A stretch of 23,918 nt of DNA from Dehalococcoidia bacterium (GTDB lineage Bacteria; Chloroflexota; Dehalococcoidia; UBA3495): NCBI GenBank assembly GCA_030753265.1, contig JASMCQ010000057.1:1-23918 (forward strand). Reading direction: 5' to 3'. The notes beneath the pieces were generated by a model that had not been told where the DNA came from, did no database searches, and saw only the letters and a program-made list of their open reading frames with translations. How positions within the stretch are numbered: the first letter of the stretch is position 1; each line of letters begins with the position of its first letter. Below are positions 1 to 7,546 of this stretch, piece after piece. The position numbers and the translations under genes are program-made.

Positions 1-5
1 GCTAA

Positions 6-76
6 CTGGGGGTTTTTTCACAACCCCCAGGGGGTTTGTCTGGGGCGGGGTTCCCCCCCTGCCGGGGGGACAACCC
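6..76. repeat. Nested GC-rich inverted repeats at window start
   Basis: Positions 6-14 and 22-30 form a perfect 9-bp stem around a 7-nt loop. Just after it, 32-40 and 69-76 form a second imperfect stem enclosing runs of G and C that can pair further. No clean U-run follows on either strand, so it is not a standard terminator. It could be the end of an upstream transcript or a dispersed structured repeat. The bases 77-183 before the purF promoter show nothing else. Confidence 0.45.
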
Positions 77-183
77 GCCCACTTCTCTCGTCCGTCCTTC
101 GAAAGAGGGCGCAGCCGGGAAGACCTTGCCGGGGAACTAGCCAGTCCGAGATAGTCGAAGCGGCGAAGGATTATCAAATGATG

Positions 184-212
184 TTGACCTATTCAGCGGA
201 AAAAAATAGAAT
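184..212 (+). promoter_or_regulatory. Sigma70-type promoter of purF, probably leaderless
   Basis: TTGACC (184-189), a 17-nt spacer, and TAGAAT (207-212) fit the sigma70 consensus well. Transcription would start about 7 nt after the -10 box, at or next to the GTG at 219. No Shine-Dalgarno sequence lies between the box and the GTG. Confidence 0.6.
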
Positions 213-218
213 AGTAGT

Positions 219-1679
219 GTGAGCACCGAGTTGGGCCCTCACGAGCTTCGTTTCCCCTTCGACCACCCCAGGGAAGAGTGTGGCGTCGTTGGGGTGTATG
301 CGCCGGGAGGCGAGGCCAGCCACCTGGCGTTCTTTGGTCTCTTCGCCCTACAGCACCGGGGCCAGGAGAGCGCCGGCATCGCGGCATCGAGCGGTGACGG
401 CATAAAAGTCCACGCCGAGATGGGTCTGGTCACCCAGATCTTCCGCGAGGCCGATTTTTACCCCCTGTCCGGCGACTTGGCCATCGGCCACACCCGCTAC
501 TCCACCACGGGGAGCAGCCAACTGGGTAACGCTCAACCCCTGCTAGTCGAAGGGCATCACGGGCAGCTGGCCCTGGCCAACAACGGCAACATCATCAACG
601 CCGCTCAGATCAAGGAGCAACTCCGGCGGGAATGGGGCTGCTCGTTCTCCTCAACCACCGACTCCGAGGTTTTCGCCTACTTGCTGGCTAATGCCAGCGG
701 CGCCACCTGGGAGGAACGTCTCTTTTCCTGCATGCGCCAGTTGGAAGGCGCCTTTTCCGTGGTGGCCCTGACCGAAGACTCTCTGTTGGCCGCCCGCGAC
801 CCTTTGGGTATCCGCCCTCTGTGCCTGGGCCAGCTAAACGGGGGTTGGATTGTTGCATCGGAAAGCTGCGCCCTCGACCACCTGGGGGCCACGTATTTGC
901 GAGAGTTGGAGCCGGGCGAAGCCCTAGTTATTGACAAAAATGGGTGTCGCTCCTCCATCTGGACGGGCAGCCAGAGGCGGCGCGCCCTCTGCGTCTTTGA
1001 GCTGATCTACTTCGCTCGCCCGGACAGCTGGGTGGGCGGTCATCTGGTCCATTCGGTGCGCCAGGCGCTGGGCGCCCAATTGGCCCGAGAGCACCCAGTT
1101 GATGCCGACCTGGTGATCGGTATCCCAGACTCATCTACCACCGCCGCGGTTGGGTACGCCCGGGAATCGGGCATTCCCTACAGCGAGGGAGTTATCAAGA
1201 ACCGCTATGTGGGACGCACGTTCATCGAACCCGAACAGCGGCTGCGTGACCTTGGTGTGCGCCAGAAGTTTAACCCACTGACTGAAGTCATCAAGGGCCA
1301 GCGGCTGGTGGTGGTGGACGACAGCATAGTCCGCGGGACCACGACACCCCATGTGGTGGGCCTATTGCGAAAGGCCGGAGCCAAAGAGATCCACATGCGG
1401 GTCTGTGCTCCCCCCATCAAGCATCCCTGCTACATGGGCGTCGACATGGCTTCCCGGCAGGAACTGATCGCCGCCAACTTGACCGTGGAAGAGATTTGCC
1501 AGCTGATCGGCGCGGACACCCTGGGCTACCTGAACGTGAAAGGGCTGATGGATGTCGTCGACGGCTCCAAGGGAAACTTCTGCGACGCTTGTTTCACCGG
1601 CGTATATCCGGTTCCGGTGCAGCTGGAGTTGACCAAGCTCATTCTGGAGGAGGCCGGCCAGGGCCAGGCTTCCGGCTAG
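219..1679 (+). CDS. purF: Amidophosphoribosyltransferase (glutamine PRPP amidotransferase)
   Basis: Catalyses the first committed step of purine synthesis: PRPP plus glutamine gives 5-phosphoribosylamine, in the cytosol. The 486-residue protein has an N-terminal Ntn glutaminase domain and a C-terminal phosphoribosyltransferase domain. Cys21 (in REECGVVGVY) would become the N-terminal nucleophile after loss of a 20-residue propeptide. The PRPP loop has Asp367-Asp368 (VVVDDSIVRGTT). Cys258 (CVFELIYFARPDS), Cys404 (HPC), Cys455 and Cys458 (CDAC) match the four [4Fe-4S] ligands of the Bacillus-type enzyme, so an oxygen-sensitive cluster is likely. The frame is closed by a TAG at 207-209, so GTG 219 is the first possible start; a TTG at 231 is the next alternative. 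It heads a purF-purM-purH series on the same strand. Confidence 0.97.
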   Translation: MSTELGPHELRFPFDHPREECGVVGVYAPGGEASHLAFFGLFALQHRGQESAGIAASSGDGIKVHAEMGLVTQIFREADFYPLSGDLAIGHTRYSTTGSSQLGNAQPLLVEGHHGQLALANNGNIINAAQIKEQLRREWGCSFSSTTDSEVFAYLLANASGATWEERLFSCMRQLEGAFSVVALTEDSLLAARDPLGIRPLCLGQLNGGWIVASESCALDHLGATYLRELEPGEALVIDKNGCRSSIWTGSQRRRALCVFELIYFARPDSWVGGHLVHSVRQALGAQLAREHPVDADLVIGIPDSSTTAAVGYARESGIPYSEGVIKNRYVGRTFIEPEQRLRDLGVRQKFNPLTEVIKGQRLVVVDDSIVRGTTTPHVVGLLRKAGAKEIHMRVCAPPIKHPCYMGVDMASRQELIAANLTVEEICQLIGADTLGYLNVKGLMDVVDGSKGNFCDACFTGVYPVPVQLELTKLILEEAGQGQASG

Positions 1680-1731
1680 GCCCGTCCGCGCGTCGCCAAA
1701 TCCCGTCGAGCCGAGCGCGGCCCTTCGATCA

Positions 1732-1775
1732 AATTTGGGCGGACCGGCAAACTTGGGCGGACCGGCAAACTTGGG
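1732..1775. repeat. 18-bp tandem repeat, 2.4 copies, purF-purM gap
   Basis: Two 18-bp units (1732-1749 and 1750-1767) differ at one base and are followed by the first 8 bases of a third (1768-1775). The core is TTGGGCGGACCGGCAAA-like. The repeat is in the noncoding gap between purF and purM. It is probably a simple slippage duplication. Confidence 0.75.
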
Positions 1776-1896
1776 TCGAAGAGCCGCGACCGAATGACCT
1801 TGAGGCCATCGCTTCTCCCCTTGCCAACCGGCGCGCCTTGCATTAACCTTTTGAATGCGGCACGATACCCCGACCTGCCGCTGGGAGGTTGGGTCA

Positions 1897-1902
1897 GGGA
1901 GG
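1897..1902 (+). promoter_or_regulatory. Shine-Dalgarno that sets the purM start
   Basis: GGGAGG lies 10 nt before TTG 1913. The alternative in-frame TTG at 1889 directly abuts another GGGAGG (1883-1888) with no spacer, which makes it the poorer start. Confidence 0.55.
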
Positions 1903-1912
1903 TTACATAAAG

Positions 1913-2935
1913 TTGGCCAGTGAAGCCTATCGGCGCTCCGGGGTAGACCTTGACCTCATGGAAGGCGTGAAAGAGCGAATCAAGGCTTTCGCCGCCATGA
2001 CCCACGGACCGGAGGTCCTGGACTCCGGAGGCAGCTTCGCCGGGCTCTACCGGCTCACCGGCTTTTCGCAGCCGGTCCTCGTGGCTAGCACCGATGGGGT
2101 CGGAACCAAGTTGAAGATCGCTGCTGCCCTGGGCCACTTCGAGTCCATCGGGCAAGACCTGGTGACCCTCAACGTCAACGACATTCTGACCCGGGGCGCC
2201 CGGCCTCTCTTCTTCCTGGACTACGTCGCCTTCAGCAGCTTGGACCAGCAACGCATGGATACCTTGATGCGGGGCATCGTTTGGGGTTGCCGCGAGGTGG
2301 GGTGCGCCCTCATCGGCGGTGAGACGGCCCAGATGCCGGGGACCTACGCCGGCGAAGAGCTGGACCTGGCGGGGTTTGTCGTCGGGGCGGTGGAGCGGGA
2401 CCAGGTGATCAACGGCAAGGAAATCTCGAGCGGTGACTACTTGCTCGGTGTTCCTTCGAGCGGGGTCCACACCAACGGGTTTTCCCTGGTGCGCCACGTC
2501 TTCAACATCGATGGCAACCCATCGGTGCTATACCATCACTACCCGGAGCTGCAGCATCAATTGGGTGAGGAATTGCTGGTCCGCCATCGGTGTTACTACC
2601 CGCTATTGGAGCCGGCGCTGGGCCTGGTCAAAGGGTTGGCCCACATCACCGGCGGCGGACTTCCGGGCAAGATGCCCGCAATCCTTCCCGATGACCTGGC
2701 TGCGTCTTTCCGGCTCGGGTCCTGGCGGATCCCCCCCATCTTCGGTCTGGTTCAGCAGGAGGGCAACGTGGACACCGGCGAGATGTACCGGGTCTTCAAC
2801 ATGGGGCTCGGCATGGTCGCCGTCTGCGGTGAAGATAATGTGACGCCATTTCAGGAGTTGGTTCCCGACGCCATGGTGGTCGGCAGAATTGTCGACCGGG
2901 CGGGCGGGCAACAGGTGCTCTTGGAAGAAGGCTGA
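1913..2935 (+). CDS. purM: Phosphoribosylformylglycinamidine cyclo-ligase (AIR synthetase)
   Basis: ATP-dependent closure of formylglycinamidine ribonucleotide to 5-aminoimidazole ribonucleotide, step 5 of purine synthesis. The 340-residue protein has the family landmarks in order: N-terminal SEAYRRSGVDLD, ASTDGVGTKLKIA (substrate loop), GGETAQMPGTY, HTNGFSLVRH, HITGGGLPGKMP, and MYRVFNMGLGM near the end. Length matches the usual roughly 345 residues. The TTG at 1913 is chosen because it has a well-spaced ribosome-binding site and gives the usual short N-terminus; TTG 1889 would add 8 residues. It lies 233 bases after purF and 272 before purH. purN, often found next to purM, is not seen. Confidence 0.95.
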   Translation: MASEAYRRSGVDLDLMEGVKERIKAFAAMTHGPEVLDSGGSFAGLYRLTGFSQPVLVASTDGVGTKLKIAAALGHFESIGQDLVTLNVNDILTRGARPLFFLDYVAFSSLDQQRMDTLMRGIVWGCREVGCALIGGETAQMPGTYAGEELDLAGFVVGAVERDQVINGKEISSGDYLLGVPSSGVHTNGFSLVRHVFNIDGNPSVLYHHYPELQHQLGEELLVRHRCYYPLLEPALGLVKGLAHITGGGLPGKMPAILPDDLAASFRLGSWRIPPIFGLVQQEGNVDTGEMYRVFNMGLGMVAVCGEDNVTPFQELVPDAMVVGRIVDRAGGQQVLLEEG

Positions 2936-3207
2936 ACGGCCCACGGTAACCCGGGCTCCACCCACCCGGAAAGGGGCTCACGGTGCGGAGGGCGGTAGCT
3001 GTTCTCAAACCTGGTTCCCGCCGGGGGCCGCAGCTGTTGCACGGCCTCGCCCGGAGCATGTCCAAGGGTGGCCGTGACCTCCGTTTGCAAGTAGATTGGG
3101 CTTGCCGGGGAACGGATTGGAGTCGCCGCGGGGCCGTCCTCACCAGCGGGCCAGCCCACATTACATAACGTGAACAGCTCCGGAACCGCACCGGCTAAGG
3201 GGGAGGG

Positions 3208-4737
3208 GTGAAAGCGCTAATAAGTGTCTACGATAAGACCGGCATCGTAGAGTTTTCCCGGCGGCTGGCGGCGGCGGGATTCGAGTTGATCAGCACCGGC
3301 GGCACGCACCGGACCCTGTCCGAGGGAGGCGGGCTGGCGGTGCGGCAGGTAGCCGAGGTCACCGGCTCGCCGGAGATTCTGGAAGGCCGGGTCAAGACGC
3401 TGCACCCCGTGATTCACGCCGGGCTCCTGGCCCGCCGGGACTCCCCGGACCACCTGGCGGAGCTGGCCAAACACGGGATCGATCCCATCGACCTGGTGGT
3501 GGTCAACCTGTACCCTTTCGTGGCCACCGTAACAAAGCCTGATGTGACGCTGGCGGACGCGCTGGAGAACATCGACATCGGCGGCCCCACCATGCTGCGG
3601 GCGGCTGCCAAGAACTTCCCGTCGGTCGCCGTCGTCGTCGACCCGGCGGATTACTCCTGGGTCGCGGAAAAAATGGCCCGGCACAGCCTGAGCATGGAGG
3701 AACGCCGCGACCTGGCGGCCAAAGCGTTCCACCACGTGTCAGTGTACGATACCGCGGTGGCCGACTACCTAACCGCTACCTCCGAAGCGGACAGCCTGCC
3801 AGACAAACTGACCCTTTCGTTGAAGAAAGTGGCCGTCTTGCGTTACGGTGAAAACCCGCACCAGCAAGGCGGGCTCTACGTGCTGGGGGATGGCCCCACC
3901 GGCGGCGTGGCCGGCGCCCGCCAGCTCCACGGGCGCGAAGTTTCCTTCAACAACTTGATGGATGCCGACGCCGCCTGGCGCACCGTCAGCGACTTCGCCG
4001 AGCCCACGGCCGCGGTGGTGAAGCACGCCAATCCCTGCGGCCTGGCCAGTCACGAGGACCAGGCCGAAGCCTACCGCCGGGCTTACGAAGGGGATTCGGT
4101 ATCCGCGTTCGGCGGCATCGTCGGCTATAACCGCACCGTGACCGCCGCCACCGCCGCGGCCATGGGCCCCGTCTTCTATGAGGTGGTGGTGGCGCCGGGC
4201 TACGAGCCTGAAGCGTTGAAGATCCTCCGAAAGAAACGGAACCTGCGCCTCCTGGCGGTGGAACGGACGGGCGGCGCGCCATCCTATGATCTTCGGCCCA
4301 TCAGCGGTGGCCTGCTGGTTCAGACCCTGGGCGCGGCCACCGAAGGCCCGGCGGAGTGGAAAACCGTCACCAACCGGGCTCCCAGCGACGCGGAGCTTCG
4401 GGACCTGGCTTTTGCCTGGAAGGCGGCCAAACACATCAAATCCAACGCCATCGTCTTCGCCAAAGACCGCACGCTGGTCGGCATGGGGGCGGGCCAGCCC
4501 AACCGGGTGGTCAGCGTACACCTGGCCCGGCGGACCGCCGGGGACAAATCGCGGGAAAGCGTGCTGGCCTCGGACGCCTTCTTTCCGTTCCCGGACAACA
4601 TTGAACTGGCGGCGGAGGCTGGGATCACCGCCATCGTCCAGCCCGGAGGGTCAATTCGCGACAACGAGGTGATCGACGCCGCCAACCAGAGCAATATGGC
4701 GATGGTCTTCACCGGCGTCCGCAACTTTCGTCATTGA
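3208..4737 (+). CDS. purH: Bifunctional AICAR formyltransferase / IMP cyclohydrolase
   Basis: Carries out the last two steps to IMP: formyl transfer from 10-formyl-THF to AICAR, then ring closure. The 509-residue protein starts with the MGS-like IMP cyclohydrolase domain (ALISVYDKTGIVEF, STGGTHRTL, GRVKTLHPVIHAGLL, NLYPF, ENIDIGGPTMLRAAAKN). The formyltransferase domain runs from about residue 200 to the end. Lys272-His273 in KHANPCG are the catalytic pair, with RYGENPHQ before and GAGQPNRV and FFPFPD after. The end NQSNMAMVFTGVRNFRH is typical. It starts with GTG; a purine-rich GGGGGAGG lies almost against it, an unusually short spacing, but the N-terminus matches the family. A terminator-like hairpin follows. 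Confidence 0.97.
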   Translation: MKALISVYDKTGIVEFSRRLAAAGFELISTGGTHRTLSEGGGLAVRQVAEVTGSPEILEGRVKTLHPVIHAGLLARRDSPDHLAELAKHGIDPIDLVVVNLYPFVATVTKPDVTLADALENIDIGGPTMLRAAAKNFPSVAVVVDPADYSWVAEKMARHSLSMEERRDLAAKAFHHVSVYDTAVADYLTATSEADSLPDKLTLSLKKVAVLRYGENPHQQGGLYVLGDGPTGGVAGARQLHGREVSFNNLMDADAAWRTVSDFAEPTAAVVKHANPCGLASHEDQAEAYRRAYEGDSVSAFGGIVGYNRTVTAATAAAMGPVFYEVVVAPGYEPEALKILRKKRNLRLLAVERTGGAPSYDLRPISGGLLVQTLGAATEGPAEWKTVTNRAPSDAELRDLAFAWKAAKHIKSNAIVFAKDRTLVGMGAGQPNRVVSVHLARRTAGDKSRESVLASDAFFPFPDNIELAAEAGITAIVQPGGSIRDNEVIDAANQSNMAMVFTGVRNFRH

Positions 4738-4741
4738 GCGA

Positions 4742-4776
4742 GGGCCGGCGGATCGCCGGTTCCTGGCCCCCTTTTT
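4742..4776 (+). terminator. Terminator-like hairpin after purH
   Basis: GGGCC (4742-4746) can pair with GGCCC (4765-4769). Inside, GGCG pairs with CGCC around a GAT loop, leaving a 7-nt bulge. The stem is followed by CC and five Ts (4772-4776). It begins four bases after the purH stop. An alternative fold (4745-4750 with 4754-4759) is a perfect 6-bp stem further from the T-run. Confidence 0.5.
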
Positions 4777-4778
4777 GG

Positions 4779-4784
4779 TATACT
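4779..4784 (+). promoter_or_regulatory. Possible -10 box after purH
   Basis: TATACT follows the terminator-like T-run directly. No good -35 hexamer is seen at 16-18 nt. If used, it would give a leader of about 170 nt for the exonuclease-like gene at 4963. Confidence 0.35.
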
Positions 4785-4962
4785 GTCCCTTGCAAAATCG
4801 ACGGCAAATGAGCGAAGGCGAGGTCGTTGGCTACAATCCCCTCGTTTCCCTCCCCGACAGAAAGGGGGCTATGGGGGATTCGTTCCTCCCACGGTTTAAT
4901 GGAGATGACGACTCCGAATGACATCTTGACGGCAGCGGCCCTGGCTCGGGAAGCGAACTAGC

Positions 4963-5454
4963 TTGGACGCCTATTTGGACATCGAAACCACCGGTCTTTC
5001 CCCTCGATCGGACGAACTGACCGTTGTCGGCGTCTTCATCGACCACGACGATGACGGCGACAGTTCGGCCATGATTCAACTGGTGGGTGATGAAATTACC
5101 GCCGGCCGGCTTCAGGCCGCCTTCCAGGGGGTCTCCGCCCTCTACACCTTCAACGGGAGCAGGTTCGACGTTCCGTTCATCAGGACCCGCCTGGGAGTGG
5201 ACCTGGAGAAAGGCCTGCGGCACCGGGATCTGATGTACGATTGTTGGGACCAGGGATTGCGGGGAGGGCTGAAAAAAGTGGAGCGAGCCCTGGGGATCCG
5301 CAGAAAGTTGCCGGGCATGGACGGCTTGAACGCGATTCGCCTCTGGGACCAGTGGCGGGCCAACGACGACGAAAAGGCTCTGAGCCGTCTTCTGGAGTAC
5401 AACAAGGAGGACATCCTCAATCTCAAGACCCTCAGGGCACTGCTCGACGCCTAG
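4963..5454 (+). CDS. DEDDy-type 3'-5' exonuclease-like protein (YprB/RNase H-like family)
   Basis: A 163-residue protein with the three exonuclease motifs of the ribonuclease H-like YprB family. Exo I is Asp6-Ile-Glu8-Thr-Thr-Gly. Exo II is FNGSRFD with Asp69. Exo III is Tyr146-Asn-Lys-Glu-Asp150, the Y-x3-D arrangement of DEDDy enzymes; Asp89 (HRD) lies between. All four acids for two-metal catalysis appear present, so it is probably an active nuclease, substrate unknown. An in-frame TGA at 4927-4929 leaves TTG 4963 as the only reasonable start, with a weak GGGAAG 9 nt upstream. The glycosyltransferase starts 84 bases later and may be co-transcribed. Confidence 0.85.
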   Translation: MDAYLDIETTGLSPRSDELTVVGVFIDHDDDGDSSAMIQLVGDEITAGRLQAAFQGVSALYTFNGSRFDVPFIRTRLGVDLEKGLRHRDLMYDCWDQGLRGGLKKVERALGIRRKLPGMDGLNAIRLWDQWRANDDEKALSRLLEYNKEDILNLKTLRALLDA

Positions 5455-5528
5455 GTGCGCCGGTGGCGCCATCCGGGCAAGGCAATCAACGGCATAGCAA
5501 TCAATGGCGTCCTGGGGCGTCCTGGGAT

Positions 5529-5534
5529 GGAGGT
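5529..5534 (+). promoter_or_regulatory. Shine-Dalgarno that sets the glycosyltransferase start
   Basis: GGAGGT lies 4 nt before ATG 5539. It supports this start over the upstream GTG 5455, which would add 28 residues without family similarity. Confidence 0.55.
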
Positions 5535-5538
5535 AGGG

Positions 5539-6282
5539 ATGAGCGCCACTATCGACATCGTGATACCGGTCTATAACGAGGAGCGGGCCTTGCCTCGCAG
5601 CGTCGTTATCCTGGCCGAATTCCTTCGGGACAACCTGCGCAACCCGTGGCAGATCATCATCGCCGACAATGCCTCAACCGATGGGACCCGGTCCGTGTCG
5701 GAGATGCTCTGCGAGAAGTATGCGGGGATCAACTACCTTCACATACCGCAGAAGGGCCGGGGAAGGGCGTTGAAGGCCGCCTGGTTGGATAGTAAGGCCG
5801 ACATTGTCAGCTACATGGACGTCGACTTGGCTACCGACCTGGCTCATTTCCCTGAGTTGATCAAATCCCTGGAGGAGGGCTATCACGTCGCCATAGGCAG
5901 CCGGCTGAGCAAGGGCTCCAGGGTTACCCGGGGATTCAAACGGGAGTTCGTCTCCCGTGGCTACAACCTGTTGATTCGGTCCATGTTCTTCACCGGTTTT
6001 CAGGACGCCCAATGCGGGTTCAAGGCCATGACCCGCCGGGCCGCCGAGGAGATCCTTCCCAAGATCGAGAACAATAACTGGTTCTTCGACACCGAGTTGC
6101 TGATCATCGCGGCCAAACGCGGGTACCGGATCAAGCAGATTCCGGTTAGATGGACCGACGATCCAAACAGCAGCGTGAACGTCACCCGCACCGCGGCCGA
6201 GGATGTCAAGGGGCTGCTACGACTGCGCTTCCGCGGCATTCCACAGGTTAAGCCGTCTGGCAGAGCCTCTCTCCAAAAGTGA
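5539..6282 (+). CDS. Family 2 glycosyltransferase, polyprenyl-phosphate glucosyl/mannosyltransferase-like
   Basis: A 247-residue GT-A fold enzyme expected to transfer a sugar from a nucleotide donor, by resemblance to dolichyl-phosphate beta-glucosyltransferase (ALG5-like) onto a polyprenyl phosphate. Landmarks are IVIPVYNEERAL at the N-terminus, DNASTDGT, KGRGRALKAAW, the metal-binding Asp94-Val-Asp96 (MDVDLATD), GSRLSKGS, QDAQCGFKAM and NNWFFDTELL. The last two are characteristic of the ALG5-like branch. No transmembrane helix is evident, so it would be cytosolic or peripheral. The start is taken at ATG 5539 because of the GGAGGT upstream and because IVIPVYNEE then lies at the usual position. 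The acceptor cannot be told from the sequence. Confidence 0.88.
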   Translation: MSATIDIVIPVYNEERALPRSVVILAEFLRDNLRNPWQIIIADNASTDGTRSVSEMLCEKYAGINYLHIPQKGRGRALKAAWLDSKADIVSYMDVDLATDLAHFPELIKSLEEGYHVAIGSRLSKGSRVTRGFKREFVSRGYNLLIRSMFFTGFQDAQCGFKAMTRRAAEEILPKIENNNWFFDTELLIIAAKRGYRIKQIPVRWTDDPNSSVNVTRTAAEDVKGLLRLRFRGIPQVKPSGRASLQK

Positions 6283-6504
6283 CGCCCCCGGCCTGGTTTC
6301 GGGGTTTTTCAGGCGTGGCTCACGCCGGAAGACGCCCCATCGGTATCAAGGGTATCGTCAGTGTGGAACCGGTAGTCCGGGCGCGATTTTCCAGGTTGGA
6401 AAAGGGCTCGCGGTTTCCCCACCGGCGGACCCGTCAATTCTCCCCCGTCGTGGCGCCGCCGGCGCCGGGGGGTGGGTCAAAATTCACAGGGAGGACATCG
6501 ATAC

Positions 6505-7299
6505 ATGGAACTGGGGCTGAAAGGTAAAAACGTAATCATCACGGGTGGCGGCTCCAACATCGGCCGGGCCATCGTCCACGCCTTCGCCGCCGAGGGCAGC
6601 AACATCACCATCGCCGAGCTGGCGCCGAGCCACGGTGAGAAGGTGGCGGAGGAGGTGGCCGGCACCAACCCGGGAACCCGGGTTAAGGTCATCGCCACCG
6701 ACGTTACCGACCACTTCCAGGTGGGGAAGATGGTGGAGCAGTCCATCAGCGAGTTTGGCAGCGTCGATGTCCTGGTGAACAACGTGGGTTGGACCATCGA
6801 CCGGCTGTTCCTGGAGAAACCCAGGGAGGAGTGGGAAAAGGAAGTGAAGGTCAACCTTTGGGGGGCCATCAACTGCTTCGATGCGGTGGTGCCCCGCATG
6901 GTCGAGCGGGAGTCAGGCGCGGTTGTCAGCATCAGCTCCGACGCCGGCCGCATGGGCGAATACCGGGAGGCGGTGTATTCCGCCTGCAAGGGTGGGGTCA
7001 TCGCGCTGAGCAAGTCCGTGGCCAGGGAGACGGGCCGCTACGGCCTGCGCTTCAACGTGGTTTGCCCCGGGCTGGTGGTGCCTCCTCAAGAGGAGTCCAT
7101 CAGCGGCGAGAGCATGTGGAACCACATGCGGGATATATTCACGGACGACGTAAGGGAGAAGGCGGCCAGGAACTACATTCTCCGCCGGCTCACCACGGCG
7201 AAAGAGGTGGCCAACGCCGTCGTGTTCCTGGCGTCGGACGCGGCCAGCTTCATCACCGGGCAGACCCTGAGCGTCAGCGGCGGCTATACGATGATGTAA
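6505..7299 (+). CDS. Short-chain dehydrogenase/reductase (SDR), 3-oxoacyl/hydroxyacyl type
   Basis: A 264-residue classical SDR: NAD(P)-dependent oxidation or reduction of a hydroxyl/keto group. The Rossmann motif is TGGGSNIGRA near residue 14, a variant of TGxxxGxG. NNVG follows near residue 92. The active site has Ser144/145, Tyr158 and Lys162 (YSACK). The C-terminal LASDAASFITGQTLSVSGGY is typical of the FabG/BadH-like group. The start at ATG 6505 has GGAGG 10 nt upstream. The 222-bp gap before it holds only GC-rich palindromes. Substrate is unknown; the acyl-CoA genes further downstream make a hydroxyacyl-CoA or alicyclic alcohol plausible, which is inference. Confidence 0.92.
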   Translation: MELGLKGKNVIITGGGSNIGRAIVHAFAAEGSNITIAELAPSHGEKVAEEVAGTNPGTRVKVIATDVTDHFQVGKMVEQSISEFGSVDVLVNNVGWTIDRLFLEKPREEWEKEVKVNLWGAINCFDAVVPRMVERESGAVVSISSDAGRMGEYREAVYSACKGGVIALSKSVARETGRYGLRFNVVCPGLVVPPQEESISGESMWNHMRDIFTDDVREKAARNYILRRLTTAKEVANAVVFLASDAASFITGQTLSVSGGYTMM

Positions 7300-7304
7300 T
7301 AGAT

Positions 7305-7326
7305 GGCGGACGTCTCGATGTCCGCC
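7305..7326. repeat. Inverted repeat just after the SDR gene
   Basis: GGCGGAC (7305-7311) and GTCCGCC (7320-7326) form a perfect 7-bp stem with an 8-nt loop, 5 bases after the SDR stop. Only TT follows, so it is at best a weak terminator. Confidence 0.4.
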
Positions 7327-7546
7327 TTCCGGCCATCCCAAGAGATTTACGGTGCGGCGCGGCGTCTCCAGCAAGTCTGGTGCAGCTGGGCCGCACCGGT
7401 TTTTGCCCCCATTGTCTTCAAGTTTTCTTCGCCGCGGGTAACCGGGACCGGACGGCCGCTCCCTTCGCACCCTTGCGGGAATCGTTTCATTGAGTTAGAT
7501 TGCTGCTGATGTCGTGGCGGGAGGAAGCTCGGCGTGGTGGAAATCT

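Noticed and set aside
77..218. Purine riboswitch upstream of purF
   Set aside because: No conserved purine aptamer core was found, and the promoter leaves no room for a leader RNA.
1676..2497. 273-codon minus-strand frame
   Set aside because: Antisense to purM, with no recognisable protein features.
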